DNA of 64,000 nt from Trinickia terrae (GTDB taxonomy: Bacteria; Pseudomonadota; Gammaproteobacteria; Burkholderiales; Burkholderiaceae): the NCBI RefSeq assembly GCF_005144415.1, contig NZ_SWJE01000011.1, positions 1 through 64,000 on the forward strand. The letters are read 5' to 3'. Both the position numbers and the translations under genes were made by a program. How positions within the stretch are numbered: position 1 is the first letter of the stretch; the number at the start of each line of letters is the position of its first letter. Positions 17,705-26,462 of the stretch are shown in pieces. The notes under the pieces were generated by a model. It had not been told where the DNA came from. It did no database searches and was given only the letters and a program-made list of their open reading frames with translations.

Positions 17705-18829
17705 GTGAGCGAAGCAACTTTGCCCCTAGACGCTGCACCTGTCGCCGTCGCAGAGCCGGCAGTCACCCAAGCGGCCCCGTTACGCACCGACGTGCTGATC
17801 ATCGGTGCTGGTCCCGTCGGGCTTTTCGCGGCGTTCGAAGCGGGCGTGATCGGCTTGTCCTGCCATATCGTCGATGCGCTCAAGGAGGTCGGTGGCCAGT
17901 GCATCGAGCTGTATCCGGAAAAGCCGATTTTCGACATTCCGGCCGTTCCCGTCTGCACGGCGCGCGAGCTGGTCGAGCGTTTGATGGAGCAGTGCAGTCC
18001 GTTCGGCTTTCCGATTCATCTCGGCCAGCAGGTGCAAAGCGTCACGCAGCGGGCTGACGACAAGCGCTGGACTGTCGTGACCGATCAGGGGATCGAGTTC
18101 GATGCGGCCGCGATTCTGCTGTCGGCCGGCAATGGCGCGTTCGTGCCGCAGCGCATTGCGCTCGGCGAGGCGCCGGCGCTGGAGGGGCGTCATGTTCACT
18201 ATGCGGTGCGCAAAATTGCCGCGTTTGCCGATCGGAACGTAATCGTCGCGGGGGGAGGGGACTCCGCGCTCGACTGGGCGCTCGCGCTGCGAAGCGTCGC
18301 GCGGCATGTGACGCTCGTGCACCGGCGCGACGCGTTTCGGGCCGCCGAGGCGACAGTGCAGGAGGCCAAGCGTGCAGCCGCCGCGGGCGAGCTGGATATC
18401 GTGATCGGCACGATTGCCGCGCTCAACGCGCCGGGCGGCGCGCTCGAATCGGTCGAGGTCAAGCAGCTTGGCGGGGCCGTCACGTTGCCCGCCGATCATC
18501 TGATCGCGCTGTACGGTCTCGTCGCGGATCTCGGCCCGATAGCGGACTGGGGGCTCGATATTCGCGCGGGGCGCGTCACCGTCGATACCAGCAACTACGA
18601 ATCGTCCCGCCCGGGTATCTTCGCGGTCGGCGATATCGCGGGCTATCCAAACAAGCAGAAGCTGATTTTGTCGGGGTTTCACGAAGCGTCGCTGGCGTTG
18701 CGCAAAGCATATGGCTATGCGTATCCGGACAAAAAGCGCGTCCACGTGCATTCGAGCTATGACGCGAAGCTGTCGGCGCGCATTCTCGGCACGGCGCCGC
18801 CGGGGGCGGATTTGCCGCCGGAAAACTGA
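17705..18829 (+). CDS. Thioredoxin-reductase-like ferredoxin/flavodoxin-NADP+ reductase
   Basis: A ~374-residue FAD/NAD(P)-binding oxidoreductase. It has the FAD GxGPxG motif (DVLIIGAGPVGLFAAFEAG), the GGQCIELYPEKPIFDIP block typical of TrxR-like FNRs, the NADP GxGDSA motif (VIVAGGGDSALDWAL, with HRRDAFRA after it) and the C-terminal FAD motif IFAVGDIAGYPNKQKLILSGFHEA. There is no CxxC redox pair, so it is not a thioredoxin reductase. The GTG at 17705 is chosen because GAGGAG lies five bases upstream; an in-frame ATG at 17675 has none. Confidence 0.9.
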   Translation: MSEATLPLDAAPVAVAEPAVTQAAPLRTDVLIIGAGPVGLFAAFEAGVIGLSCHIVDALKEVGGQCIELYPEKPIFDIPAVPVCTARELVERLMEQCSPFGFPIHLGQQVQSVTQRADDKRWTVVTDQGIEFDAAAILLSAGNGAFVPQRIALGEAPALEGRHVHYAVRKIAAFADRNVIVAGGGDSALDWALALRSVARHVTLVHRRDAFRAAEATVQEAKRAAAAGELDIVIGTIAALNAPGGALESVEVKQLGGAVTLPADHLIALYGLVADLGPIADWGLDIRAGRVTVDTSNYESSRPGIFAVGDIAGYPNKQKLILSGFHEASLALRKAYGYAYPDKKRVHVHSSYDAKLSARILGTAPPGADLPPEN

Positions 18830-18895
18830 GAGGCCCCCGGTCGTGACGCGGCCATAGCCATTTCGTTCGAAGCCATCTGCGGGAGTCAGCTCGAC

Positions 18896-19591
18896 ATGAG
18901 CACAGCATCATTCAATGAACGCGTCGGCGCTGCACTGATGGTGCTGGCAAGTCCGGAAAAAGCCGTTGCGATGCGTGCCTACATGCGCGACCAGTTCGAC
19001 TATTTCGGCGTGCCGACGCCGCAGCGGCGCGCCGTGCTCATGCCGATTTTTCGCGAGCTCAAGGGCGCCGATGCGTCTCGCCTCATCGAGCTCGCCGAGG
19101 GCCTGTGGGCGTTGCCGCAGCGCGAGTGCCAATACGCTGCCGTGGACCTGCTCGCGCGTTACCGGAAGGTGTTGGCGCTCGAGCATCTGCCCGCGCTCTT
19201 CGCGCTCGCGCAACGCAAGTCGTGGTGGGATTCGGTGGATGGCCTCGCGGGTATCGCCGGTGATGTCGTGAGGGCGGAAAGAAAGCGCGATCCGGCCTGC
19301 CAGATCCACATGGATCACGCGTTGCGGCATGAAAACATGTGGGTGCGCCGCATCGCCATGCTTCATCAGTTGGGCTGGCGCGGCGAAACCGATGTCCCGC
19401 GCCTGTTTCGTCATGCGCGCGAACTCGCGCCGGAGACGGATTTCTTCATTCGGAAGGCCATCGGCTGGGCATTGCGGGACTATGCCTGGCACGACCCGCA
19501 TGCGATTCGCGGGTTTCTCGACGACGCGCGCGACGTGCTGTCTCCGCTCAGTCTGAGAGAGGCGGGGAAGAACTTGTCGCGGCTGCCCTGA
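18896..19591 (+). CDS. alkD: AlkD-type DNA alkylation repair glycosylase
   Basis: A 231-residue all-helical protein of HEAT-like repeats. Motifs such as YFGVPTPQRRAVL, the WWDSVDGLAG block, HENMWVRRIAMLHQLGWR and FFIRKAIGWALRDYAWHDP place it in the AlkD family. AlkD excises positively charged alkylated bases (N3- and N7-alkylpurines) without flipping them. The D in WWDSVD corresponds to the catalytic Asp region. It lies 66 bp downstream of the FNR gene in the same direction. Confidence 0.9.
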   Translation: MSTASFNERVGAALMVLASPEKAVAMRAYMRDQFDYFGVPTPQRRAVLMPIFRELKGADASRLIELAEGLWALPQRECQYAAVDLLARYRKVLALEHLPALFALAQRKSWWDSVDGLAGIAGDVVRAERKRDPACQIHMDHALRHENMWVRRIAMLHQLGWRGETDVPRLFRHARELAPETDFFIRKAIGWALRDYAWHDPHAIRGFLDDARDVLSPLSLREAGKNLSRLP

Positions 19592-19891
19592 CGCGGCTGC
19601 AGCCGGGCGCGATGTGCCGCCGTCGACGATGCGGGCGCATCGGCATGCGCTCGACCAAGCGACAAACCGGCCTTGGCAACTATCCTTAAAGACGAGTCCC
19701 ATAGAGTCGCGTGGTGTCGGGCGGCATGGATCATGCTCGCGATTTCCGTATGCGGTTCCGTGGTGCCTCGCAGGCAAGTTGATTCGAGTCAAGGTGCAAA
19801 GGCAGCGCTGCTTTCAAACTGATTGTTCTGTTCGGCAGCGGGTGTCGCGCAGAACGTTCAACAAAAGCAGACAAATGCCCAGGAGAGTGTC

Positions 19892-20347
19892 ATGTACGAA
19901 CGAATCATGGTGGCGGTCGACGGTAGCCAGGCGGCGCGGCTCGCGCTCGACGAGGCGATGAAGCTCGCGCAGGCGATGCGAGCGGAAGTGCTCGCCGTCT
20001 GCGTGGTGGCTCACGCGCCTCAACTGGTTGATATCGGCGGTGGTTTTGTCGAAGACAATCGGGCGAGCTCGGCGATGACCGACGCCGCCACGAAAGCGCT
20101 CGAAGAGGCGCGCGAGCGGTTCGCCCAGAAGCAGGTACTTGGCGCCGTCCGGGCAATCGATTCGTACGGCGAAAGCACCGCACAGGTTCTCGTGCGCGCT
20201 GCGACGGAGTTCGACGCCAATCTCATCGTGATGGGGACCCATGGCCGCACGGGCGTGAAGCGCCTGCTGCTCGGCAGCGTCGCGGAATCGTTGCTGCGTG
20301 AGACGTCGGTGCCGCTGCTTCTCGTGAAGGAAACGTCGGTGGCCTAG
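19892..20347 (+). CDS. UspA-family universal stress protein (nucleotide-binding type)
   Basis: A 151-residue Usp domain beginning MYERIMVAVDGSQAARLALDEA. The complete ATP-binding motif is present near the C-terminus (VMGTHGRTGVKRLLLGSVAESLLRETSVP..LV), unlike the other Usp at 6815-7249. The AGGAGAG ribosome binding site five bases before the ATG at 19892 decides the start over an upstream in-frame ATG. Confidence 0.92.
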   Translation: MYERIMVAVDGSQAARLALDEAMKLAQAMRAEVLAVCVVAHAPQLVDIGGGFVEDNRASSAMTDAATKALEEARERFAQKQVLGAVRAIDSYGESTAQVLVRAATEFDANLIVMGTHGRTGVKRLLLGSVAESLLRETSVPLLLVKETSVA

Positions 20348-20483
20348 ACGGCCGGTTGACGCACAAGGTCTTCTCCAAGCTTTGGGTGCCCGCCACGCGC
20401 GGGCGCCTCGAGCAACGCCGATTCGGTGGATGTTTGGGCGCGAAGCGGGCTTCGCATCAAAGAATAGACAATAGCGCGCGAAG

Positions 20484-20489
20484 TATAAT
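20484..20489 (+). promoter_or_regulatory. Consensus -10 box before aroP
   Basis: A perfect TATAAT at 20484-20489 lies 66 bp before the proposed aroP start. No good -35 is seen at 16-18 bp; AGAATA at 20461 is weak. Confidence 0.45.
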
Positions 20490-20555
20490 TTTCGCTTTGC
20501 CCGGGCCGTCGCTGGACTGTCCCGAGCTGTCTACATCCCAACCGCGGGGCGCATT

Positions 20556-21944
20556 TTGACAATTCCAACAAACCAGCCGCATGGAGACGGCCTCAAACGC
20601 GGCCTCAAGAACCGCCATATCCAGTTGATCGCACTCGGCGGCGCCATTGGCACCGGCCTGTTCCTCGGCTCGGCGAGCGTGCTGCAAGCCGCCGGCCCGT
20701 CGATGGTCCTCGGCTACGCGATCGGCGGCATCATCGCGTTCATGATCATGCGCCAGCTAGGCGAGATGGTGGCGCAGGAGCCGGTGGCCGGTTCGTTCAG
20801 CCACTTCGCGTACAAGTATTGGGGCGACTTCGCCGGCTTCCTCTCCGGCTGGAATTACTGGGTGCTCTACGTGCTCGTGAGCATGGCCGAGCTGACCGCT
20901 GTCGGCACTTACGTCCATTTCTGGTGGCCCGCCGTTCCGGCCTGGGTGTCTGCGCTCGTCTGCTTCGTTGCAATCAACGCGATCAATCTCACCAACGTCA
21001 AAGCGTACGGCGAAACCGAATTCTGGTTTTCGATCATCAAGGTGATCGCGATCATCGGCATGATCGTGTTCGGCGGCTATCTGCTGATCAGCGGGCATGG
21101 CGGGCCTCAAGCCTCGATCACCAACCTGTGGCGCATCGACGGCTTCTTCCCCCATGGCTTCCACGGCCTTTTCATGATGCTCGCCGTCATCATGTTCTCG
21201 TTCGGCGGGCTCGAGCTGATCGGCATCACCGCCGCCGAGGCGGACAATCCGCAAAAGAGCATCCCGAAGGCGGTAAACCAGGTGATCTACCGGATCCTGA
21301 TTTTCTATATCTGCTCGCTTGTCGTGCTGTTGTCGCTGTATCCGTGGAACCAGGTGGCGCAGGGCGGCAGCCCGTTCGTGATGATCTTCTCGGAGATCGG
21401 CGCCGGCTTGACGGCGAACGTGCTCAATGTGGTCGTGCTGACCGCGGCGCTCTCCGTCTACAACAGCGGCGTGTATGCGAACAGCCGCATGCTTTACGGC
21501 CTGGCCGAGCAGGGCAACGCGCCTCGTGCGCTGCTGAAGGTGGATCGGCGCGGCGTGCCTTACATGGCGATCGGCTTGTCGGCGTTCGCTACCTTCGCCT
21601 GCGTGATCATCAACTACCTGATTCCCGCGCAAGCGCTCGGCGTGTTGATGGCGCTCGTCGTCGCCGCGCTGGTGCTGAACTGGTCGCTGATCAGCCTGAC
21701 CCACCTGAAGACGCGCAAGGCGATGGTTGCCGCGGGCGAGAAGCTGGCCTTCAAGTCACCGTGGTTCCCTCTCACCAACTGGATCTGCCTCGCCTACATG
21801 GCTATGGTGCTGGGCATTCTCGCGATGACGCCCGGTCTCTCGGTGTCGGTCTGGCTCGTGCCGGTCTGGCTGCTGGTGATGTGGATCGGCTATATGGCGA
21901 AGCGCCGCTCCCCTGTGGAATTGGCGCGGGCGCCGGGCCGGTGA
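20556..21944 (+). CDS. aroP: AroP-type aromatic amino acid permease
   Basis: A 462-residue APC-superfamily transporter with 12 predicted membrane segments. It is very close to E. coli AroP/PheP: the N-terminal LKRGLKNRHIQLIALGGAIG, GSFSHFAYKYWG, SGWNYWVLYVLV, the GGLELIGITAAEADNP segment and VYNSGVYANSRML are all present. It imports Phe, Tyr and Trp with protons; AroP versus PheP specificity cannot be decided. The start is a TTG at 20556, since no in-frame ATG lies near the family N-terminus. A consensus -10 box is 66 bp upstream. Confidence 0.92.
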   Translation: MTIPTNQPHGDGLKRGLKNRHIQLIALGGAIGTGLFLGSASVLQAAGPSMVLGYAIGGIIAFMIMRQLGEMVAQEPVAGSFSHFAYKYWGDFAGFLSGWNYWVLYVLVSMAELTAVGTYVHFWWPAVPAWVSALVCFVAINAINLTNVKAYGETEFWFSIIKVIAIIGMIVFGGYLLISGHGGPQASITNLWRIDGFFPHGFHGLFMMLAVIMFSFGGLELIGITAAEADNPQKSIPKAVNQVIYRILIFYICSLVVLLSLYPWNQVAQGGSPFVMIFSEIGAGLTANVLNVVVLTAALSVYNSGVYANSRMLYGLAEQGNAPRALLKVDRRGVPYMAIGLSAFATFACVIINYLIPAQALGVLMALVVAALVLNWSLISLTHLKTRKAMVAAGEKLAFKSPWFPLTNWICLAYMAMVLGILAMTPGLSVSVWLVPVWLLVMWIGYMAKRRSPVELARAPGR

Positions 21945-21949
21945 TGGAC

Positions 21950-21969
21950 GAGCGGCCGGAGGGCCGCTC
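21950..21969 (+). terminator. Possible hairpin after aroP
   Basis: An 8-bp stem GAGCGGCC (21950-21957) with GGCCGCTC (21962-21969), 4-nt loop, just after the aroP stop. There is no T-run, so terminator function is uncertain. Confidence 0.4.
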
Positions 21970-22078
21970 CGCGCGCCACCCGGGTGTTCGCGCGGGCTTG
22001 CCCCGGTGCGCTCGCCTCCAGGATGGGTTGTGGCCACCGCTTCGGCGCCGTGGTATCCAGACGGCGTCGAAAATGCGA

Positions 22079-22156
22079 TTTATCTGTAAAGCGAATAAAT
22101 CGGTTTTATCTGTTTCGTGGATATTTGACGTTTATTTGTTTGGCGAATAAACTGCA
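22079..22156. promoter_or_regulatory. Three 26-bp units upstream of hipB (candidate operator array)
   Basis: Units start at 22079, 22105 and 22131, exactly 26 bp apart, each opening with TTTATYTGT. Units 1 and 3 also end their core in GCGAATAAA, so each forms an imperfect inverted repeat (TTTATNTG and CGAATAAA); over 21 bp they agree at 17 positions. The array stops 16 bp before the hipB ATG. HipB-type antitoxins bind multiple inverted repeats at their own promoter. Confidence 0.7.
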
Positions 22157-22172
22157 TGGGTTCACGCTCTGG

Positions 22173-22436
22173 ATGAATGCCGTGCAACAACTCCTCGCCA
22201 CCGCCGATCAACTCGGCACGATCCTGACCGCCGCCCGGCGCGCCGCGGGCTTGACGCAGGCCCAGGCGGCGGCGCGCGTCGGCGTGAGCCAAAGCCGCCT
22301 CTCCACGATGGAATCGAACCCGGGCACGATCACGGTCGCCCAGCTGTTCGCGTTCCTGGCCGTCTATCGCCTGGAGCTGCAGCTGAGCGACGAACACCCG
22401 ACGTTCGAGCTGCGCGATTCCGCGAGCGAGTGGTAG
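22173..22436 (+). CDS. hipB: HipB-like antitoxin (XRE helix-turn-helix)
   Basis: An 87-residue Cro/C1-type protein. The helix-turn-helix is clear (LTAARRAAGLTQAQAAARVGVSQSRLSTMESNPG split over residues ~17-50), followed by a short dimerisation strand region (AVYRLELQLSDE). It ends two codons before hipA; the pairing and spacing are those of hipBA toxin-antitoxin operons. HipB neutralises HipA and represses the operon. The ATG at 22173 gives the family length; the frame is open further upstream but runs into the operator array. Confidence 0.9.
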   Translation: MNAVQQLLATADQLGTILTAARRAAGLTQAQAAARVGVSQSRLSTMESNPGTITVAQLFAFLAVYRLELQLSDEHPTFELRDSASEW

Positions 22437-22439
22437 CCG

Positions 22440-23783
22440 ATGGGCCGCAAATCGCTGACCCGGGCGCTGTCCGTCTGGGCGAACGGCAAGCGCATCGGCG
22501 TCTGGCGCATTCCGGCGCGCGGCCCGATGGAGCTTCAATACGACGACGCCTGGATCGATTCGCCGGCCGGGCGTCCGCTCTCGCTCTCTCTGCCGTACAG
22601 CCCGAACAACCAGCCGCTGCGCGGCGACGCGGTCCTCAACTACTTCGACAACCTGTTGCCCGACAGCGACGCGCTCCGCGCGCGCATCGCAAGCCGCTTC
22701 AAGACCCCGACAGCCGATGCCTTTGACCTGCTGCAAGCGGTCGGGCGCGATTGCGTCGGCGCCGTCCAACTCCTGGAAGAGGGCGAGTCGCCGCACGACG
22801 TGGAAAGCATCCGCGGCACGCCGCTCACCGAGGCGGACATCGAGGCGCTGCTCAGGCAGACCGTCGGCGGGCGCGCGCTCGGCAAGAGCGGCAGCGACGA
22901 CGCCGACGAATTCCGCCTCTCGCTTGCCGGCGCCCAGGAGAAGACGGCGCTGCTATGGCATGACGGCCGATGGATGCTGCCCCACGGCGCGACGCCGACG
23001 ACGCACATTCTCAAGCTGCCGTTGGGTCTCGTCGGCAACAAGCGGGCGGACCTCAGCACGTCGGTCGAGAACGAATGGCTGTGCCTGAACATTCTTGCGG
23101 CATATGGCTTGCCCGTTGCGCGCGCGGATATAGCAACGTTCGGCTCGCAGAAAGTGCTGAGCGTGGAGCGCTTCGACCGGCGTCTTCACGAATCGAAGCA
23201 ATGGTTGTTGCGTTTGCCGCAGGAGGATTTCTGCCAGGCGCTCGGCGTACCGCCGCATCGCAAGTACGAAGCCGACGGCGGGCCGGGCATGCGCGATATC
23301 GCGCAGATTTTGCGCCGCTCGGAGCGCGCAGAGTCGGACATCGAAACGCTGGTGGCGGCGCAAATCGTGTTCTGGATGCTCGCCGCGCCGGACGGCCACG
23401 CGAAGAACTTCAGCCTGCATCTGCTGCCGGGCGGACGTTGCCGGCTGACGCCGCTCTATGACGTGATGTCGATCTGGCCGGTCGCGGGCGACGGTCCCAG
23501 CCAGTGGTCGTGGCACAAGGCGAAGCTCGCGATGGCGATCGAGGGCAAGAGCAAGCACTACGCGATGAAGGAGATCCAGCGCCGGCACTTCAATGCGATG
23601 GCGCCGAAATGCTTCTACGGACACGACGCCGAGCCGGTCATCACGCGCTTGGTCGAGGCGACGCCGCGCGTGATCGAGACAGTTGCGGCGCGCTTGCCGG
23701 CCGCATTTCCGCTCCAGATCGCCGAGCGGATCTTCAAGGGTTTGCAGGCTTGCGCCGATCAGCTCGACGCAGCGCCTGCGTGA
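22440..23783 (+). CDS. hipA: HipA-family serine/threonine-kinase toxin
   Basis: A 447-residue HipA of normal length. It has the N-terminal subdomain (couple_hipA, ~1-110), a glycine-rich loop with the autophosphorylatable serine (S161 in LSLAGAQEKTALL), catalytic D318 and N323 (PDGHAKNFS) and metal-binding D341 (LYDVMS). HipA inactivates glutamyl-tRNA synthetase (or related targets in other HipAs) by phosphorylation and causes dormancy. All key residues are present, so the toxin should be active. It begins three bases after the hipB stop codon. Confidence 0.93.
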   Translation: MGRKSLTRALSVWANGKRIGVWRIPARGPMELQYDDAWIDSPAGRPLSLSLPYSPNNQPLRGDAVLNYFDNLLPDSDALRARIASRFKTPTADAFDLLQAVGRDCVGAVQLLEEGESPHDVESIRGTPLTEADIEALLRQTVGGRALGKSGSDDADEFRLSLAGAQEKTALLWHDGRWMLPHGATPTTHILKLPLGLVGNKRADLSTSVENEWLCLNILAAYGLPVARADIATFGSQKVLSVERFDRRLHESKQWLLRLPQEDFCQALGVPPHRKYEADGGPGMRDIAQILRRSERAESDIETLVAAQIVFWMLAAPDGHAKNFSLHLLPGGRCRLTPLYDVMSIWPVAGDGPSQWSWHKAKLAMAIEGKSKHYAMKEIQRRHFNAMAPKCFYGHDAEPVITRLVEATPRVIETVAARLPAAFPLQIAERIFKGLQACADQLDAAPA

Positions 23784-23798
23784 CGTGCCGGATGCCGC

Positions 23799-23984
23799 TT
23801 ACTTCCGCGGTTCTTCTTTCGTGGCGGCGCCGGGCAACTCCTCGCTCATCGCTGCACAGACGGCGTCCGCGAAGCGCTGCAGCGCCGGCAGCGAGCCGCA
23901 CACGCTGTGATAGGTCTCCCGGCCGATGCGCGCGTCCACGAGGACTTGCATGCCGGCTTTTGTCGCAATTTCGATGATGTCCAT
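23799..23984 (-). CDS. Conserved small protein of unknown function (61 aa)
   Basis: A 61-residue soluble protein with a very strong ribosome binding site (GGGGAGG five bases before the ATG). Its sequence opens MDIIEIATKAGMQVLVDARIG and later has SLPALQRFADAV. I recall similar small orphans in Burkholderia and their phages, but give no function. It is convergent with hipA (15 bp between stops). Upstream lie twin CGCAAT-type palindromes. Confidence 0.7.
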   Translation of the reverse strand: MDIIEIATKAGMQVLVDARIGRETYHSVCGSLPALQRFADAVCAAMSEELPGAATKEEPRK

Positions 23985-24124
23985 GTTGGCCTCCCCATCA
24001 GGCTATTGCTTATCAGCCTTGCGACACCGACCGAGCATTTCGCGTTGATTGCTTTTGTATCGGCACGATTCCGGTGAATCGTGGCGAAAGCTCAGCCGGG
24101 CCCCCCTCGCTGATTATTTTTTGG

Positions 24125-24182
24125 CGCAATCGCCAATTGCGTGTGCGATAAAGGACGCTTGAATCCCGCAATTCGAATTGCG
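24125..24182. promoter_or_regulatory. Twin palindromes upstream of the 61-aa gene
   Basis: Site 1: arms CGCAAT and ATTGCG with a 5-bp spacer (24125-24141). Site 2: a perfect 16-bp palindrome CGCAATTCGAATTGCG (24167-24182). Centres are ~41 bp apart, about four helical turns. They lie 140-200 bp upstream of the 61-aa gene and look like paired regulator sites. Confidence 0.5.
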
Positions 24183-24520
24183 AGTATTTTTCACGCCTGC
24201 GTATTTTCTCGCGCTTTTGCCTACCGGGAATGTGCGGCCGGACACAGGCCGCGCATTTCTCTGTTTGCTATCCCGCTTATCGCCCGCAACGGCTTGCGCC
24301 GCTTGCCTCCTCGCGCCGCATGACCGCTTCAGCGCACCCCTGGATCCCCGTTTTCTTGTTTCAGTTTATATGTGATGAATTTTAGGCGCGGGCATCCATA
24401 TGAACAATGAGATTATCGGTAACGGATTCCCGTAAACGTTAACCCGGCGCACGTTATTACCGATAGGGCTTACGAGATCGGGAATATCCGAGGGTAATCG
24501 AGCGGCGGCCGCAATGTCGA
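24183..24520. other. Intergenic region between the orphan gene and the ClC gene, no gene seen
   Basis: This ~340-bp region is AT-richer than its surroundings. The only structure noted is an imperfect stem (TATCGGTAAC near 24414 with GTTATTACCGATA near 24452), which may serve as a weak terminator for the leftward ClC gene. Confidence 0.4.
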
Positions 24521-26326
24521 TCAGCCTGTCTTGCGAACGGGCGGGAAATGCCGTTTCCCTGAACCGGGAACGAGCCGGCGGAAGCGCTCTTTCTTGTGCT
24601 CCTCGTCGAAGTGCGCAAGCGAGGTTTTCACGAGATCGCTGCGGGAGACGATGCCGGCGAGCCGCATCGATTCCCTGTCGTCGACGACCGGCAGCCGCTC
24701 CAGCCCGTGAACCGCGAGCCGCGTGGCGACGGTGCGGCAGGATTCGTTGATGAGCGCGACAGGCGTCGATTGCGTGGCGAGCGCCTCGCCGATTCGCGTG
24801 TCGGGGCCGAAGCCGCGCTCGCCGTTTTGCCAGGCGGTGAGCGTGTCGCGATCCGCTATGCCCGCGAGCGCCCCGTCGCGCACCACCGGGTAGGCGCGAT
24901 GTGTCTGCATCGGACCGAAGAACGAGAGCAGCGCTTCGCGCACGGTTGTGTCGGCGTCGATCGTCTGGACCGAGCGCGTCATGACTTCGTCGACGTAATG
25001 CCGCTCGAGCGGGTCGACGCCGTACTCGCGATAGATGTGATAGCCGCGGCGCGCGATCTTCTCGGTCATGATAGAGCGCCGCATCACGACAGTCGCGAAG
25101 GCGTGCGCGACGAGCGTCGCGGCGAGCAGCGGCAAGAGCGCGTTGCTGTCGTGCGTGAGCCCGAACGCGAACACGATCGCGGTGAGTGGGGCGCCTAGCG
25201 TGGCACCGAGCGTCGCCGCCATGCAGACGAGCGGCCACAGCGTCGGCTCGCCGCCCGGCACGACGTGGCTCAGCACCACACCGAGCCCCGCGCCAAGCAT
25301 CAGCAGCGGGGCGAGCACGCCGCCCGAGGTGCCGGAGCCGAGCGCGATCACCCAGATGATGGCCTTCACGACGAGGATTGCGATGGCGATCTGCAGCGGC
25401 AGGTTCTGGTGCAGCAGGTCGCCGATCACGTCGTAGCCGACGCCGAGCGCGCGCGGCTCGATGAAGCCGCCGATGCCGACCACGATGCCGCCGAGCGTCG
25501 GCCACCACATCCAGTGCACCGGCAGCATGCCGAACCAGTCTTCGACGCGATAGAGCGCCGCCGACAAGCCCGACGCCAGCGCGCCGCACAAGAGCCCGGC
25601 GATCAGGCAGGAGACGAGCGCCGCCGCGCCGGGCGTGCCGGTCTGGAGCGGGAACAGCGGGCCGGCGCCGAAGAAGATGGCGCGCGCGAAACCGGCCACC
25701 GCGCACGCGAACGCGACCGGCACGAAGCTGCGCGGACGCCATTCGAACAGCAGCAATTCGACGGCGAGGAGCACGGCCGCGACGGGCGTGCCGAACACCG
25801 CGGTCATGCCCGCCGCCGCGCCCGCGACGAGCAGCGTCTTGCGCTCGGCCGAGGTGAGCTTCACGAATTGCGCGAGCAGCGAGCCGAGGGCGCCGCCCGT
25901 CATGATGATCGGGCCTTCGGCGCCGAACGGGCCGCCGCTGCCGATCACGATGCCCGACGACAGCGGCTTGAGCACGGCGACCTTCGGCGACATGCGGCTC
26001 TTGCCGAACAGGATCGCCTCGATCGCTTCGGGAATGCCGTGACCACGGATCTTGTCGGAGCCGAATCGCGCGATCAGGCCCACGATCAAGCCGCCGGCGG
26101 CCGGGATCACGATCACCCAGGGCCCAAGCGTGTTGAGCGCCGGGGAATGGTCCGCGAACGAGAACTTGCCGAAGAAGAACAGGTTGGTGAACAGGTGGAT
26201 CAGCCCCAGCAGGACCACCGCCGCGATGGTGCTGAGCATGCCGATCACGGCCGCCAGGGCGGAGATGCCGGGAAGGCGGGCGTTGACGGAGAAGTCCCGT
26301 TTGTGGGAGTCGAAATGTGTGTCCAT
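24521..26326 (-). CDS. ClC-type chloride channel/antiporter with CBS domain pair
   Basis: A 601-residue protein: ClC membrane domain (residues ~20-430) then tandem CBS domains (~450-575). Selectivity-filter regions are visible: GHGIPEAIEAI (GSGIP position), SGGPFGAEGPIIMTGG with the gating Glu, and GSGTSGGVLAPLLMLGAG. At the position of the internal proton glutamate of E. coli ClcA (E203) the sequence reads AVELLLF, giving Leu, so it may behave as a channel or uncoupled transporter. The ATG at 26326 fits the family. It follows a marR gene in the same direction, separated by a 50-bp tandem repeat. Confidence 0.9.
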   Translation of the reverse strand: MDTHFDSHKRDFSVNARLPGISALAAVIGMLSTIAAVVLLGLIHLFTNLFFFGKFSFADHSPALNTLGPWVIVIPAAGGLIVGLIARFGSDKIRGHGIPEAIEAILFGKSRMSPKVAVLKPLSSGIVIGSGGPFGAEGPIIMTGGALGSLLAQFVKLTSAERKTLLVAGAAAGMTAVFGTPVAAVLLAVELLLFEWRPRSFVPVAFACAVAGFARAIFFGAGPLFPLQTGTPGAAALVSCLIAGLLCGALASGLSAALYRVEDWFGMLPVHWMWWPTLGGIVVGIGGFIEPRALGVGYDVIGDLLHQNLPLQIAIAILVVKAIIWVIALGSGTSGGVLAPLLMLGAGLGVVLSHVVPGGEPTLWPLVCMAATLGATLGAPLTAIVFAFGLTHDSNALLPLLAATLVAHAFATVVMRRSIMTEKIARRGYHIYREYGVDPLERHYVDEVMTRSVQTIDADTTVREALLSFFGPMQTHRAYPVVRDGALAGIADRDTLTAWQNGERGFGPDTRIGEALATQSTPVALINESCRTVATRLAVHGLERLPVVDDRESMRLAGIVSRSDLVKTSLAHFDEEHKKERFRRLVPGSGKRHFPPVRKTG

Positions 26327-26351
26327 GTCGGTGTGCGCAGTGCAGCGAACG

Positions 26352-26450
26352 TGTCGATCCGGAGTTGGCGCTTTAGCGCTTACTCCGGTCCCATACAAAG
26401 TTGTCGATCCGGAGTTGGCGCTTTAGCGCTTACTCCGGTCCCATGCAAAG
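26352..26450. repeat. 50-bp tandem repeat with hairpin (two copies)
   Basis: Two nearly identical 50-bp units (26352-26401 and 26402-26450; CATAC versus CATGC near the end). Each carries a hairpin: outer arms CCGGAGT and ACTCCGG, inner arms GCGC and GCGC around TTTA. They lie between the marR stop and the ClC start, so both hairpins would be in a joint transcript. This motif recalls a dispersed Burkholderia intergenic repeat. Confidence 0.8.
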
Positions 26451-26462
26451 CCGGAGGGAGCT

